The notes under the pieces are model-generated. The model did no database searches, was not told the origin of the DNA, and saw only the letters and a program-made list of their open reading frames with translations. Positions 1 to 9,985 of a stretch of DNA of 64,000 bases are shown here, piece after piece. How positions within the stretch are numbered: the stretch's first letter is position 1; each line of letters starts with the position of its first letter. The DNA lies in assembly GCA_022226955.1 (NCBI GenBank), contig CP092079.1, forward strand, positions 1,643,053 to 1,707,052, given 5' to 3'. The translations under genes and the position numbers were made by a program. Source of the stretch: Nitrospira sp. Its GTDB lineage: Bacteria; Nitrospirota; Nitrospiria; Nitrospirales; Nitrospiraceae.

Positions 1-1073
1 AACGCTCTCCGCGCGATGTCTGGTGTCATGCCGCCGCCGCTATCCTGGACTTCAAGCGCAACACCTTGGGGGGCCACATCGGTCGGTTCGGCCAGCCGCC
101 AGCCAGTCTCCACTTGGGTCGCCGGTCTGGTTTTGATAGCCAACGTCCCACCGTCAGGCATGGCATCCCGCGCATTGACCACGAGGTTGAGAATCGCTGA
201 TTCGAATTGGGTTTTGTCGACACGAATGTGATCTGCGTTGCTCCGAAAATCAAACGAGAGGTGAATATTATCGCGGAGCGAGGTCCGGAGCAGCGCTTGC
301 ATGGCCTCCAGTGTTTTGTGCACGGACAGGACCGTGGGTCGCAGCATCTGCTTGCATCCATAGGACATCAGCTGCGACGTGAGGGCCGCCGCCTTGTCGA
401 TCACTTTGTCGATGGTCTTGATATGCGCGAGCGCGTCAGGGTTCTGAACCTTCCTCTGAGCCAAATAGCTCGCCCCGGTAATCACTGACAGAAAATTATT
501 GAAGTCATGCGCGATCCCACTGACCAACTGGCTCATCGTTTCGTGCTTCTGCAGTGCGATCAGTTTTTCTTCGGCCGCGACCAACTCGGTCACATCGCTG
601 CCCGACATGATCAGAAACTCCGGTTCGCCCGCGCTGTTGAAGATTGGTTGATAGGACACAACGATGCAACGGGCCTGGTCTTTCGCTAGAATGTTGAGCC
701 GGTAACGCACACCGAGGACTCCATTGGCGGCCCGGCGAACACGGGGCAAAATAATAGGGTGCAGATATTCCGGCAGATATTCCTCTACCGTCAGCCCTCG
801 CCAGGTGGGTTTGTCCGAATTCACCATGTTGACGTAGCATTGATTGGCATAGATGTACTTCAGGTTGAGGTCAAGAATTGCGACCATCGACGGGACCGCT
901 TCCAGCACATTGGCGGCGACGCGGAGTGACTGGGGTTTCGTGAGATCCTCAATCGACAGCGGTGTGGCCCCTTGGAAGGGTGTGAAATAGTGGGGCGGCG
1001 AGCAGCGAAGAGTTTGCTCGGGGTCCGGATCAACAATATCAGCGAGTGAGTCGGATTCTGGATGAGAAGTCAT
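1..1073 (-). CDS. PAS-domain sensor histidine kinase (C-terminus beyond window)
   Basis: The minus-strand frame opens at ATG 1073 and stays open to the window edge, so the C-terminal part is missing. A PAS-like segment (about residues 60-170) includes a stretch reading VAILDLNLKYIYANQ. A HisKA H-box follows near residue 180 (SGIAHDFNNFLSVI, phospho-acceptor His). The HATPase N-box (NLVVNARDAMPDGG) and the start of the G1 box (DSGGGM) follow. No membrane segment is visible, so it is probably a cytoplasmic two-component sensor that autophosphorylates and passes phosphate to a response regulator. The HDFNN-type H-box is common in hybrid kinases, so a receiver domain may follow outside the window. 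The ligand sensed cannot be told. The start has a GGAGG-like site just upstream. Confidence 0.9.
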   Translation of the reverse strand, partial: MTSHPESDSLADIVDPDPEQTLRCSPPHYFTPFQGATPLSIEDLTKPQSLRVAANVLEAVPSMVAILDLNLKYIYANQCYVNMVNSDKPTWRGLTVEEYLPEYLHPIILPRVRRAANGVLGVRYRLNILAKDQARCIVVSYQPIFNSAGEPEFLIMSGSDVTELVAAEEKLIALQKHETMSQLVSGIAHDFNNFLSVITGASYLAQRKVQNPDALAHIKTIDKVIDKAAALTSQLMSYGCKQMLRPTVLSVHKTLEAMQALLRTSLRDNIHLSFDFRSNADHIRVDKTQFESAILNLVVNARDAMPDGGTLAIKTRPATQVETGWRLAEPTDVAPQGVALEVQDSGGGMTPDIARRA

Positions 1074-1879
1074 GGTGTCCTCCCTGCGGCAACTCGTGAA
1101 CCGCGATACCGGTAGGCCCAATTCACCCCAGCGGACGATCCGGTAAACTCTCGCCTCGTGTCGTCCGGAGACTCTATCTAAGCGTTTGTCACAGGCTCAT
1201 TTTCTGACTAGGCTCACGCAGGGTCTGTTCAATAAGCTGTCTTCGTGAGCGTATGCTCAGCCGCTGCTTAGGCGAGACATTGTAATAGATAATATTATGC
1301 TAGCTCAACACAAACTTCATCGGCAGGCAGAGGACTTGTTCAATGGCAAATGACAATGGGGTTAGCATGAGTATTGACTTACAGCACTACTCACCCGCCG
1401 TTCAACCGGACGCACAAAACGGCAATGAGCCAGCCAACAATCTATAGTAGGGTCAGGTCTCGCAATCACATACTGACCGCTTCAACACTTGAATTCCACT
1501 TGCGGCAACCGCCGGCTCATCGTAACCAGGTGAACACCCTGATGAGCCGTGCCTGCCCATCTTTCCGCTGAGGCACAACATACAACGACGGTCGCCGAGA
1601 CCATGTCTGTCGGCAGAGGATCTCGCGATTCACGCGGTGGATTAATCCAGGGAAGATGGTGGCACGATGAGAACGAGAGCACTACGAGGTGGAGACTGAC
1701 GGGATATCCGCTATAGACAAAAACCTGTTGAGAGACTACGAACGGAGTTGAAAGCTGATCAACCTATTGAGAGGGTCAAGAGGAGCGGGAAAAGTCTGAC
1801 CTGAGGTATTCGCCGAACGAGCAGCTATCGACTTGACCTTAACAACTGACACGCCGGCGTAAAGGAATAGGCGTCTCGC
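1074..1879. other. gene-poor intergenic region
   Basis: About 800 bases lie between the sensor kinase start and the end of the zinc-ribbon gene. Only short frames without ribosome-binding sites or recognisable motifs occur here. An AT-rich palindromic patch lies near 1290-1300 (ATAATATTAT). The right end carries the small hairpin listed separately. I see no RNA gene, insertion-sequence end or convincing promoter. Confidence 0.6.
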
Positions 1880-1882
1880 CTA
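1861..1882 (-). terminator. short hairpin at the end of the zinc-ribbon gene
   Basis: On the minus strand a perfect 6-bp inverted repeat (TAGGCG, loop AGA, CGCCTA) begins at the TAG stop codon. It is followed by TTCCTTT. The short stem and interrupted T-run make it a weak intrinsic terminator candidate. Confidence 0.4.
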
Positions 1883-2656
1883 CACCGACTCGCCGAGTTC
1901 CAGGTCGTTCTTCCTGGCCACACTCAATGCCGAATGAGACTCGACCGGAACCTCGCCTTCCCAATAGAGCATCCGGCGGCAATAGGGACAGACTTGAAGA
2001 TCCTCGGATCGCCGGACTTGCGCGATCAACTGCGGCGGGATTTGCAATCGACAGCCGGTACACATGCCGTCGCGCACGGCGGCAATCGCCCCATCTTTCC
2101 TGGACTGCTTAATTTGCGTGTAGCGCGCGAGCAAGCCCTGATCGACCTGCTTCGCCGCCTCGCGTTGTTGGGTTTCCAGTTGCGCCAGCTCCGTCGCGAG
2201 ATCCTTGTCCGCCACATCGAGCACCTGTTTTTCTTTGGCAAACAGCGCCTGCGCGGCATTCACTTTTTCCTGCAACTCCTTGATCGTCCCCTGCAGCTGA
2301 TCGACCTTGTCCATGGAGACCAAAATCTTTTCCTCGAACTCCCCGCGCTTTTTGTTCGCCAATTCAATCTCGAACAAATGCGCTTGATATTCCTTGTTGG
2401 TCTTCAAGTTGGCCGCGTGCGACTTCATTTTTTCGGTCTGCGATTCGTGGACCTCAAGATCTTTTTCGTGCGCACGACGCTCTTTCACCAGCGCATCGAG
2501 ACCGGCCTTCGCATCGGCCAGCGACTGCGTATCTGCGCGAAGCGGCGCTTCCGCGACCGTCAACCGCTCGGGGATTTTTCGGCGCTGTTCAGTAATCTCC
2601 AGAATACGGAGATCCAATTTTTGCAGGGCAAGCAGGGGAGAAAGTTTCTGGCTCAA
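1880..2656 (-). CDS. C4-type zinc-ribbon, coiled-coil protein (COG1579 family)
   Basis: A 258-residue protein, mostly a long charged coiled coil (about residues 10-185). It ends in a zinc ribbon with two CxxC pairs (CTGC near residue 200 and CPYC about 22 residues later). This architecture matches the bacterial COG1579/CT398-like family, thought to act on nucleic acids or as a scaffold, but with no firm biochemical role. A longer in-frame start at 2731 lies inside the tRNA-Ile gene. I therefore prefer TTG 2656, preceded by AAGGAG with a 4-nt gap. It lies downstream of dnaG, rpoD and the tRNA on the same strand and may be read through from them. Confidence 0.85.
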   Translation of the reverse strand: MSQKLSPLLALQKLDLRILEITEQRRKIPERLTVAEAPLRADTQSLADAKAGLDALVKERRAHEKDLEVHESQTEKMKSHAANLKTNKEYQAHLFEIELANKKRGEFEEKILVSMDKVDQLQGTIKELQEKVNAAQALFAKEKQVLDVADKDLATELAQLETQQREAAKQVDQGLLARYTQIKQSRKDGAIAAVRDGMCTGCRLQIPPQLIAQVRRSEDLQVCPYCRRMLYWEGEVPVESHSALSVARKNDLELGESV

Positions 2657-2719
2657 CGGACTCCTTACAACAGCAGACTCTGGTGATGCGATTCTGAATA
2701 CAACAGGCCTCGTCAGATG

Positions 2720-2796
2720 TGGTGGGCCCACTAGGACTTGAACCTAGGACCAGCTGATTATGAGTCAGCCGCTCTAACCACCTGAGCTATGGGCCC
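2720..2796 (-). tRNA. ileX: tRNA-Ile2 (anticodon CAT, probably lysidine-modified)
   Basis: A 77-nt cloverleaf on the minus strand. The acceptor stem is GGGCCCA/TGGGCCC, the anticodon stem-loop is GCTGA-CTCATAA-TCAGC, the T-arm contains GTTCAAGTC, and CCA is encoded at the 3' end. The anticodon is CAT. The acceptor and anticodon arms resemble E. coli ileX rather than elongator or initiator tRNA-Met. It is therefore best read as the AUA-decoding isoleucine tRNA, whose C34 TilS converts to lysidine. A 6-bp hairpin (CACCCG/CGGGTG, 2840-2859) lies between it and rpoD. Confidence 0.9.
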
Positions 2797-2910
2797 GATG
2801 GGGATGCCCCGGCGACTCGCCCACTCTCTACTTACCATTCACCCGACACAGGCCGGGTGATTTTAGGCCGCGCCTCCTATGGAGTCAAATGATCCATACC
2901 CCGCCATTTT

Positions 2911-4740
2911 TTAGACGCTTTCGACAAAGCTGCGCAGCTTCTTGCTCCGGCTCGGGTGCCGCAGCTTGCGCAAGGCTTTCGCCTCGATTTGCCGGATGCG
3001 CTCGCGCGTAACTTCAAAATCCTGCCCGACTTCTTCCAAGGTATGATCGGTGGCCTCGCCGATCCCGAACCGTTTCCGCAGCACTTTTTCTTCGCGCGGC
3101 GTCAACGTTTCCAGCGCGCTGTTGATCTGCCGCTGCAAGTCGTACCGGATCGCGGCTTCCAGCGGAGAGACCGCCTTCTTATCTTCGATGAAATCGCCCA
3201 AATGACTATCTTCTTCTTCGCCGATCGGCGTCTCCAAGGAAATCGGCTCGCGCGCGATCTTCAAAATCTTCCGGACTTTGTCGAGCGGTAAATCCATCCG
3301 CTCGGCAATTTCCTCCGGCAACGGCTCCCGGCCCAGCTTCTGCACGAGATGCCGCGAGGTCCGAATCAGCTTATTGATCGTTTCAATCATATGCACCGGA
3401 ATGCGGATCGTCCGCGCTTGGTCCGCAATGGCTCGGGTGATCGCCTGCCTGATCCACCAGGTGGCATAGGTGCTGAACTTATAGCCGCGCTGATACTCGA
3501 ACTTATCCACCGCCTTCATCAGCCCGATATTGCCTTCCTGAATCAGATCCAGGAACTGCAAGCCGCGATTCGTATACTTCTTGGCGATGCTCACCACGAG
3601 ACGCAAGTTCGCCTCGACCAGCTCCGCCTTCCCGCGCTTGACCTTGTCCTCGGCGACATCGAGATGCTTGACGGCATCTTTGATTTCATCCGCCGGCACC
3701 AAGGCCTCTTCCATTTCCAGCTGCTTAATCCGCGCCTTCGCCGCCTGATAGATTTTCTTAATATCCGACAGCGTCTCCTCGGACACGCCGGCCTTTCGCC
3801 TGACCGCCAGGAAATCTGGCCTTGTTCTGCACATTTTTCGCAACTGCTCGGCGCCGGCTTCGCCGCCGATGCCGATGCGCCGCTGGCAACTGGCGACTTC
3901 CCGCTCGGACATGCGGAACTGCACGGCCAAATCGCGCACGCGCTGCACCATGCGATCCTTCAAGACGCCGTGCAAATTCACCGACTCGATCTTGTCCACG
4001 ACCTGCTGACGGGCCGGATCGAACTGTTTCTTGTATTGTTTTTGCTTGGCCGGATCGCTGCCGACGGATTTGCCCTTCTCGACCAGCGCCTTCAACGACA
4101 ACGATACCTTCCGAACCGTGTTCAACGCCTCCAGCGTCTTCACGCGCAGTTCTTCATAATCCCGCTCGACCGGCTGCGCATCCTCTTCAAGCTCTTCCTC
4201 GGTCTCCTTCACCGGCACAATCTCGCGCACATCGATCTTGCCGTCCTTCAGCTGATCGCGCAGGGCCAGCACAAACTCGATGGTCATCGGCAATCCGTAG
4301 ATGACCGATGAGACTTCTTTCTTCCCTTCTTCGATCCGCTTGGCGATCTCGATTTCCCCTTCGCGGCTCAGCAGCGCAACACTCCCCATTTCCTTCAAGT
4401 ACAGGCGAACGGGATCGTCCGTGCGGCTGAGGGCGCCGGGGGTCAAGTCGATCGGCTTTTCGTTTTCTTCCTCGGACTCCGACTCGGTCTCGGCCTCTGA
4501 GTCGTCCGCATCGTCGCTGGCCTCGCCCCGCTCCGCGCGCTTCTTGGGCTGCTCGCCGTCCGGCGCATCCACAATCTCAATGTCCAATTCGCCGAACATC
4601 GTCATGATGCTGCCGAACTGGTCGGAGGAGACCACCTCCGCCGGCAAGGTATTATTCAACTCATCGTATGTCAGGAAGCCTTTTTCCTTCCCGATCGTAA
4701 TGAGTTTCTTCACCTCGCCGAGCAACTCTTGCTTCGCCAT
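2911..4740 (-). CDS. rpoD: RNA polymerase primary sigma factor RpoD
   Basis: A 609-residue housekeeping sigma-70, which directs RNA polymerase to -35/-10 promoters. Region 1.1 is at the N-terminus and is followed by a strongly acidic linker (about residues 72-95). Region 1.2 starts at [13 protein letters not shown] non-conserved insert carries 180-310. Region 2 includes [24 protein letters not shown].. and [13 protein letters not shown]. Regions 3 and 4 follow, and the 4.2 helix-turn-helix reads [19 protein letters not shown] near the C-terminus. Length and order fit full-length RpoD. The start is 2 nt after the dnaG stop, so the two are co-transcribed and probably translationally coupled. 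This is the dnaG-rpoD part of the classical macromolecular-synthesis operon. No rpsU is seen upstream. Confidence 0.98.
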   Translation of the reverse strand: MAKQELLGEVKKLITIGKEKGFLTYDELNNTLPAEVVSSDQFGSIMTMFGELDIEIVDAPDGEQPKKRAERGEASDDADDSEAETESESEEENEKPIDLTPGALSRTDDPVRLYLKEMGSVALLSREGEIEIAKRIEEGKKEVSSVIYGLPMTIEFVLALRDQLKDGKIDVREIVPVKETEEELEEDAQPVERDYEELRVKTLEALNTVRKVSLSLKALVEKGKSVGSDPAKQKQYKKQFDPARQQVVDKIESVNLHGVLKDRMVQRVRDLAVQFRMSEREVASCQRRIGIGGEAGAEQLRKMCRTRPDFLAVRRKAGVSEETLSDIKKIYQAAKARIKQLEMEEALVPADEIKDAVKHLDVAEDKVKRGKAELVEANLRLVVSIAKKYTNRGLQFLDLIQEGNIGLMKAVDKFEYQRGYKFSTYATWWIRQAITRAIADQARTIRIPVHMIETINKLIRTSRHLVQKLGREPLPEEIAERMDLPLDKVRKILKIAREPISLETPIGEEEDSHLGDFIEDKKAVSPLEAAIRYDLQRQINSALETLTPREEKVLRKRFGIGEATDHTLEEVGQDFEVTRERIRQIEAKALRKLRHPSRSKKLRSFVESV

Positions 4741-4742
4741 AA

Positions 4743-6572
4743 CTACTCCTTCACCAATGAGACTGTGCCGGCGACTGGCGTGCCGGCTTTCCGCATTTGC
4801 AATTCATTCACTTGCAGATTGATCGACTGGACTTCGTCCCAACGCCCCGCGCGTTCCGCGCCTTTGAGCCGCGCAATGAGTTCCCGCATCGCTGCCTCGG
4901 ACCGCTTCCGGTCCAGTTGATCCAGGCAGCCCTTAATGTGCTCGGCAAGATCGTCGAAATGGTCGTCTCGCAGCGAAAACTCGGTGGCCAGCGGCCCGCA
5001 CTCGGGATCCTCTATCGCCGCATCGAGAAACGCGCGCAGTGCAATACGCCCATCCGTTCCCACATGCGCCAGCGCGTATTCGACCAGCTTCTGACAGACC
5101 GGAATTGAAAACAGCTCCGGGTTCAACCGCCGGATGTCCGCCGGCGACAATTTCCCCTGTAGCAGCAAAAAAGCGAGGTCCCGCTCTTCGGGCACTCCCT
5201 TGAAAACCGGCACCGGCTTCGGCTGGGAGGCCGGGACCGCTTGCCCCGCGACCTTTCGCTGCTCGGCCATCAATGCCGGATATCGTTCGATCAATCGCTG
5301 CTGATTAATGCCCAGCCGCTCCGCGACCACGCGCAACCGCTCTTCCCGTTCGATCGGATGCTCGCTCTTTTGAAGAATCCGCAAAATCTCATCGACACTC
5401 CGAATCCGGCTTTCCAACGATCCGGCTTCGGCCTCTGTCACACTGTGTTCCAACGCATAATCCAACAAGCTCGGCGCCGCCGCCTCAAGTTGCGCAAATG
5501 CCTCCGCGCCGGCTTTCCGCACATAGGTGTCGGGATCGTCCCCATCCGGCAGCGTGACCACTTTCACTCCGAGCCCGCTGTTCACAAACAAATCCAACCC
5601 GCGCAATGCTGCCCGCACACCGGCGGCATCCGGGTCGAATAAGAGCACGACATTTGACGCGAATCTCCTGAGCGCCTGAATATGTTCCGCCGTCAGCGCC
5701 GTCCCCAGCGTCGCGACAGTGTGCGTGATCCCGGCCTGATGCAACGCAATTGCATCGAAATAGCCTTCCACCACGATCACGGTCTTCGTGCGGGCGATCG
5801 CTTCACGGGCCTGATCGAAGGCAAACAGGGTTTGGCCTTTTTTGAATAAGGACGTCTCGGGGGAATTCAAATACTTGGGCGTCCCGTCGCCAAGCGTCCG
5901 GCCGCCGAATCCTACGACCCGCTTGCGCAAATCGACAATCGGAAACATGACACGGGCCCGGAAGCGATCATAGAAACCGGCCGCCCCGTTCCCTGCCTGT
6001 TCACGCGCAATCGTCAATCCGGCTGCCGCCAAATCGCCTGCCGTGAATCCCTGATGCGTCAGCGCCTTGATCAACCCTTCCCATTCCCCCAAGGCTACAC
6101 CGATTGCAAATCGCGCAATCGTGGCCGGCTCAATCCCTCGCTCCGCGAGATAACGCCGTGCCTGTTCACCCGCTCGAGCGTCCTGCAGATTCTTATGAAA
6201 CCACGCAGAGGCGGCTCGATTCACTTGTTCGATACGCCCGGATTGGGCAGCCTGAGGATTGCCCCCGGCCGACTCCTGAACTTCAACCCCAACTTTTTGG
6301 CCCAGCTCACGCACAACGTCAGGAAAACTGGCCCCTGTGATCCGCGTCAAAAATGAAAACACGTTGCCGCCGGCCCCACAGCCGAAACAATGAAAAATCT
6401 GCCGTGATGGGCTTACGGTAAACGACGGACTCTTTTCTTGATGGAATGGGCACAATCCCTTCAGGTTCTGCCCGGCCCTGGCGAGCGAGACATGGTGGCC
6501 GACGATATCCGCGATATCGATCCGGTCACGAATCTGGTTGATGATGTCGTCAGAAATCAGGCCTCGGCCCAC
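4743..6572 (-). CDS. dnaG: DNA primase DnaG
   Basis: A 609-residue primase that makes RNA primers for replication with the DnaB helicase. The N-terminal CHC2 zinc finger is intact ([11 protein letters not shown]...[10 protein letters not shown], about residues 40-65). The central Toprim domain shows [13 protein letters not shown] (catalytic Glu) and LLFDPDAAG (metal-binding Asp pair), near residues 270-325. The C-terminal 150 residues are the divergent helicase-binding part. The protein starts with the usual [21 protein letters not shown] predicted promoter lies upstream at 6652-6679, and rpoD follows immediately. Confidence 0.97.
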   Translation of the reverse strand: MGRGLISDDIINQIRDRIDIADIVGHHVSLARAGQNLKGLCPFHQEKSPSFTVSPSRQIFHCFGCGAGGNVFSFLTRITGASFPDVVRELGQKVGVEVQESAGGNPQAAQSGRIEQVNRAASAWFHKNLQDARAGEQARRYLAERGIEPATIARFAIGVALGEWEGLIKALTHQGFTAGDLAAAGLTIAREQAGNGAAGFYDRFRARVMFPIVDLRKRVVGFGGRTLGDGTPKYLNSPETSLFKKGQTLFAFDQAREAIARTKTVIVVEGYFDAIALHQAGITHTVATLGTALTAEHIQALRRFASNVVLLFDPDAAGVRAALRGLDLFVNSGLGVKVVTLPDGDDPDTYVRKAGAEAFAQLEAAAPSLLDYALEHSVTEAEAGSLESRIRSVDEILRILQKSEHPIEREERLRVVAERLGINQQRLIERYPALMAEQRKVAGQAVPASQPKPVPVFKGVPEERDLAFLLLQGKLSPADIRRLNPELFSIPVCQKLVEYALAHVGTDGRIALRAFLDAAIEDPECGPLATEFSLRDDHFDDLAEHIKGCLDQLDRKRSEAAMRELIARLKGAERAGRWDEVQSINLQVNELQMRKAGTPVAGTVSLVKE

Positions 6573-6651
6573 GAGAGTCCTGGCTCCTTTGCACCCGTCA
6601 TGATCGGCCGACGGAATAGCCTGTAAATGATCGGAAAATTTGACTGGTCAG

Positions 6652-6679
6652 AGTATCAGACGGCTTGAAACCCTGTCAA
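6652..6679 (-). promoter_or_regulatory. predicted sigma-70 promoter of dnaG-rpoD
   Basis: On the minus strand, a perfect -35 TTGACA (6674-6679) is followed after 16 bp by GATACT (6652-6657, 4 of 6 to consensus). Transcription would start near 6645, about 70 nt before dnaG. It sits in the 123-bp gap between the HIT gene and dnaG. Confidence 0.5.
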
Positions 6680-6695
6680 TTACGAGTGCGCTCGA

Positions 6696-7040
6696 TTAGC
6701 CTGGCGGCCAGCCGAGAGGGCGGCCTCCAAGCACATGGAAATGCAGATGAAAAACCGATTGTCCTCCATCACGGCCCGTGTTGGCCACAATACGATACCC
6801 CGACTCGGCCAGCCCCTTGTCGGTAGCGACCTTTCGACAAGTTAGCAGCAAACGTCCGAGCAAGGCGTGATCCGCTTCGCCGAGATCCTGCACCGCCGCG
6901 ACATGCCGCTTGGGAATGACCAAGGTATGAACCGGCGCTTGGGGAGTGATGTCGTCGAAGGCCAGCGTATGCTCGTCCTGATACACCACCTTCGCGGGAA
7001 TGCTGCCTTCGACAATGCGGCAAAAAATGCAGGTGCTCAC
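6696..7040 (-). CDS. HIT-family nucleotide hydrolase (HINT/PKCI-like)
   Basis: A 114-residue histidine-triad protein. It has the N-terminal CIFCRIVEG of the HINT branch, IPKRHV in the middle and the triad FHLHFHVLGG near residue 100. HINT proteins hydrolyse purine nucleoside phosphoramidates such as AMP-lysine. The real start is GTG 7040, preceded by GGGAGG with a 4-nt gap. Longer in-frame starts lie inside hisIE. It follows hisIE by 13 nt, so it is the last gene of the hisH-to-hisIE transcript. Confidence 0.93.
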   Translation of the reverse strand: MSTCIFCRIVEGSIPAKVVYQDEHTLAFDDITPQAPVHTLVIPKRHVAAVQDLGEADHALLGRLLLTCRKVATDKGLAESGYRIVANTGRDGGQSVFHLHFHVLGGRPLGWPPG

Positions 7041-7053
7041 AGGTCCTCCCCGG

Positions 7054-7725
7054 CTACTTCTCGTGCCTGAGCCCGGACTTCCCAAAACGCATCGCCAATT
7101 CCTGATAGATCGCGGATAGTGGAATCTCGTGATAGCCCAAAACCATGAGCGTATGAAAAAACAGATCGGCGATCTCGTAGACGATTTCGTCTTTCTTCCC
7201 GCCCTTCGAGGCCAGCAGCACTTCGCCGGCTTCTTCGGCCACTTTTTTGAGGATCTTGTCGTGGCCGCCTTCGAATAGCTTCGCCGTATACGAGCCCGGC
7301 TGAGGATTGGCCTTGCGTGCCTGGATCGTCCGAAGCACGGCATCGAGAATACCGCCCGCCGCCTCATTAGTTTTGCCGAGGCCCACAGCACCCGACTCGT
7401 CCAAGGCCGTGAAGAAACAAGCCCGCTCGCCCGTATGACAGGTTGGCCCAACCGGTTGCGCCTTTACAAGAATCGTATCGCGATCGCAATCCACAAAGAG
7501 GGACTTCACATGGAGCTTGTGCCCAGAGGTCTCGCCCTTCTCCCAGAGCTGTTGGCGCGACCGGCTCCAGAAGTGAACGGTTTTGGCGGCCACGGTCCGA
7601 TTCAACGCCTCTTGGTTCATGTACCCAACCATCAAGACCGTTCCATCCAGCCAATCCTGCACCACAGTGGGAATCAGCCCCTGCGCATCGAACTTCATTG
7701 ACTGCGTACTTTCGAGTTGTCCCAT
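7054..7725 (-). CDS. hisIE: bifunctional phosphoribosyl-AMP cyclohydrolase / phosphoribosyl-ATP pyrophosphatase
   Basis: A 223-residue fusion catalysing steps 2 and 3 of histidine synthesis. The HisI half (about 1-115) contains LVGYMN-like and HFWSRSRQQLWEKGETSG motifs plus metal-binding VDCDRD and CHTGERACF cysteines. The HisE half (about 125-220) has the MazG-like acidic helices KVAEEAGEVLLAS and EIADLFFHTLMVL. The start is 7 nt downstream of the hisF stop. A second Met at residue 10 is an alternative start. Confidence 0.96.
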   Translation of the reverse strand: MGQLESTQSMKFDAQGLIPTVVQDWLDGTVLMVGYMNQEALNRTVAAKTVHFWSRSRQQLWEKGETSGHKLHVKSLFVDCDRDTILVKAQPVGPTCHTGERACFFTALDESGAVGLGKTNEAAGGILDAVLRTIQARKANPQPGSYTAKLFEGGHDKILKKVAEEAGEVLLASKGGKKDEIVYEIADLFFHTLMVLGYHEIPLSAIYQELAMRFGKSGLRHEK

Positions 7726-7732
7726 AATTGCT

Positions 7733-8515
7733 TCACATCGTCGGCGCGGCTTGTTCTAGTCTGACCGGCACGCCTTTCTCTCGCAAATAGGCTTTGGCCT
7801 GCGGAATCGTATAGGTCCTGAAGTGAAAAATCGAGGCCGCCAGCACGGCATCGGCTTTCCCCGCCGTAAACCCGTCATAGAGATGGTCGAGCGTTCCCAC
7901 TCCGCCGGACGCGATCACGGGAATCGAAACGGCCCCGGAGACCGCCGCCGTCAGCCCCAAATCATAGCCGCTTTGCTGGCCGTCTTGATCCATGCTCGTG
8001 AGCAAGATCTCTCCCGCCCCGTAGGTTTCCATCCGCTTTGCCCACTCCACGGCATCCAGCCCGGTGGATTTCCGACCGCCATGCGTAAAGACTTCCCACC
8101 GGCCAGACACAGCGCTTCGCTTCGCATCGATGGCAACGACAATGCACTGGGTGCCAAATTTCTGCGCCGCTTCCCGCACAAACTCCGGCCGCTGAACCGC
8201 CGCCGTATTGATGCTCACCTTGTCGGCGCCGGCATTGAGCAACGCGCGAATATCATCGAGGGTACGCACTCCGCCACCGACGGTCACCGGCATGAAGACG
8301 CGCGCCGCCGTCTGTTCCACCACATCGATGATCGTCTTCCGGTTTTCATGAGACGCGGTGATATCGAGAAAGCAGAGCTCGTCCGCCCCTTCACGGTCAT
8401 AGACCGCCGCCACTTCCACCGGATCGCCCGCATCGCGAAGATTCACGAAGCTGACGCCCTTTACCACCCGGCCGTCTTTCACATCGAGACAAGGAATGAT
8501 GCGTTTCGTCAGCAT
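7733..8515 (-). CDS. hisF: imidazole glycerol phosphate synthase, cyclase subunit HisF
   Basis: A 260-residue (beta/alpha)8 barrel. It condenses PRFAR with ammonia supplied by HisH to give imidazole glycerol phosphate and AICAR. The catalytic Asp is in [15 protein letters not shown] (D11 region) and the second in the [16 protein letters not shown] loop. Phosphate-binding glycines are in [13 protein letters not shown] and [11 protein letters not shown]. It overlaps the end of hisA by 7 nt. Confidence 0.98.
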   Translation of the reverse strand: MLTKRIIPCLDVKDGRVVKGVSFVNLRDAGDPVEVAAVYDREGADELCFLDITASHENRKTIIDVVEQTAARVFMPVTVGGGVRTLDDIRALLNAGADKVSINTAAVQRPEFVREAAQKFGTQCIVVAIDAKRSAVSGRWEVFTHGGRKSTGLDAVEWAKRMETYGAGEILLTSMDQDGQQSGYDLGLTAAVSGAVSIPVIASGGVGTLDHLYDGFTAGKADAVLAASIFHFRTYTIPQAKAYLREKGVPVRLEQAAPTM

Positions 8516-9237
8516 CGCGCGCCCAGCGCCGCTACCGCTGCCGCATAATCCAGCTTCCCGTCGTACAACGCCTTCCCGACAATCGCCCCTTCGATGCGAG
8601 GACCGAGCGCATGCACCGCGTGCAGATCCTCCACGCGCGTGATCCCGCCCGAGGCAATAACGGGGAAAGCGGAATTCTCGACGACCTCGCGCAACGCAGG
8701 AATATTGGGTCCGCTCAACATGCCATCGCGCGCAATGTCGGTATAGATCACCGCGCTGATCGCCAATCCCGCCAGCTCCCTGAGAAGATCGATGGCTTTC
8801 GTCTCCGACACAGCAGTCCAGCCCTTCACCGCCACCTTGCCGTCTCGCGCATCAAGCCCGAGCAGAATGCGCCGGGGAAACTCCTGGCAAGCCTGCTCCA
8901 GAAAAGCCCGGTCCGTAATCGCCGCCGTCCCCAGCACCACACGCGACACACCGGCATTGAGATACCGCCGCACCGTGTCGATCGTGCGAATGCCACCGCC
9001 GACTTGCACCTTCACACTCACGGTCTTCATCACCGCTTCGATCTGCGGGAGATTCCTGGGCACCCCATCGACCGCGCCGTTCAAATCGACGACATGAATG
9101 AGACTCGCCCCGCCTTGCTGCCACTTCCTGGCCACCGCCGGCACATCCTCCGAATACACTGTCTCCGCGGCCATGTCGCCCTGTCGCAACCGCACACAAC
9201 GCCCGTCTTTCAAATCGATAGCTGGAATCACAAGCAC
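8509..9237 (-). CDS. hisA: phosphoribosylformimino-5-aminoimidazole carboxamide ribotide isomerase HisA
   Basis: A 242-residue (beta/alpha)8 barrel, the HisF paralogue that isomerises ProFAR to PRFAR. It shows [15 protein letters not shown] (catalytic Asp), [13 protein letters not shown] and [16 protein letters not shown] (second Asp). TrpF-like bifunctionality cannot be judged from sequence alone. It starts 1 nt after the upstream lipoprotein gene stops. Confidence 0.98.
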   Translation of the reverse strand: MLVIPAIDLKDGRCVRLRQGDMAAETVYSEDVPAVARKWQQGGASLIHVVDLNGAVDGVPRNLPQIEAVMKTVSVKVQVGGGIRTIDTVRRYLNAGVSRVVLGTAAITDRAFLEQACQEFPRRILLGLDARDGKVAVKGWTAVSETKAIDLLRELAGLAISAVIYTDIARDGMLSGPNIPALREVVENSAFPVIASGGITRVEDLHAVHALGPRIEGAIVGKALYDGKLDYAAAVAALGARC

Positions 9238-9238
9238 G

Positions 9239-9985
9239 TTACTTCTCGCTCCCTGTTCCGAATGGAAATTCTTTCAGCACTTCATCCACTCCGTACCGCG
9301 CCAATTCATCCGCGGTCACAAAGGCCCAGCGATGAATAAAGCCCATGAAGTCTTCGTTCATCGGCCGCTGCCGCTCATAGTAGTTGCCGACCCACAGCAC
9401 CTGCCCGTCCGCCGCCACCACTTTGATCTCAAATCCAACGGAAGCCGGAGGATTCGCTCCAAGCCGGCTGCCGACTCGCTCCTGATACACCAGCACTTGT
9501 CCGATCAGCGCCGCATCCTGCTTCAGCCTCTTGGCTACCGCCGCCGCCGTCATATCCGGTGTGCTCTTCGACAAATCGCCGCTAGGCATGGCCGCGGCTT
9601 TCCCCACATCGCTCGGTGACGACACCACCACACCGGCCCGATTCCGTAATCGGGTCCAGAATAGTTGCGTGATTCTCTCTGCCGCAGCGCCCGGCACTAT
9701 CACCGTCTGCCCAAGCGGCGGCTCCACATTCGACTGCACCTCGAGGGAAATATCGGACCCGCGAACGCTTTGCGGCGTCGACAGGAACCGCCCCCCCTGA
9801 TCGCGCAGCTGCGGAGTCGAGATTGTAGTAAATGGGACCAACGCGATTGTCTTGATCTGATAGCGCGGCAACTCATTCGATGCTTTCGTCGTAATCTTCG
9901 ACCCACTGCATCCGGTCACAGCCAACAGGCTGCCAGCAAGGCACACCAGGCCAATCCTTGAAACAGGCGACAGGGCCACGCTCAC
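9239..9985 (-). CDS. predicted lipoprotein inside the his operon
   Basis: A 248-residue protein with a lipoprotein signal (hydrophobic segment ending VTGC, predicted lipidated Cys near residue 27), probably anchored in the envelope. The body lacks a motif I can name. It has a PRYQIKTIALVPF segment as in GNA1162/LPP20-type lipoproteins, and C-terminal FMGFIHRWAFVTADELARYG. The start is GTG 9985, overlapping the hisH stop as GTGA, with GGAGG 6 nt upstream. Longer starts lie inside hisH. It is tightly packed between hisH and hisA, so it is translated with the histidine enzymes although no histidine role is apparent. Confidence 0.8.
   Translation of the reverse strand: MSVALSPVSRIGLVCLAGSLLAVTGCSGSKITTKASNELPRYQIKTIALVPFTTISTPQLRDQGGRFLSTPQSVRGSDISLEVQSNVEPPLGQTVIVPGAAAERITQLFWTRLRNRAGVVVSSPSDVGKAAAMPSGDLSKSTPDMTAAAVAKRLKQDAALIGQVLVYQERVGSRLGANPPASVGFEIKVVAADGQVLWVGNYYERQRPMNEDFMGFIHRWAFVTADELARYGVDEVLKEFPFGTGSEK

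Noticed and set aside
1286-1312. Promoter in the AT-rich palindrome upstream of the sensor kinase
   Set aside because: No -35 at an acceptable spacing on either strand.
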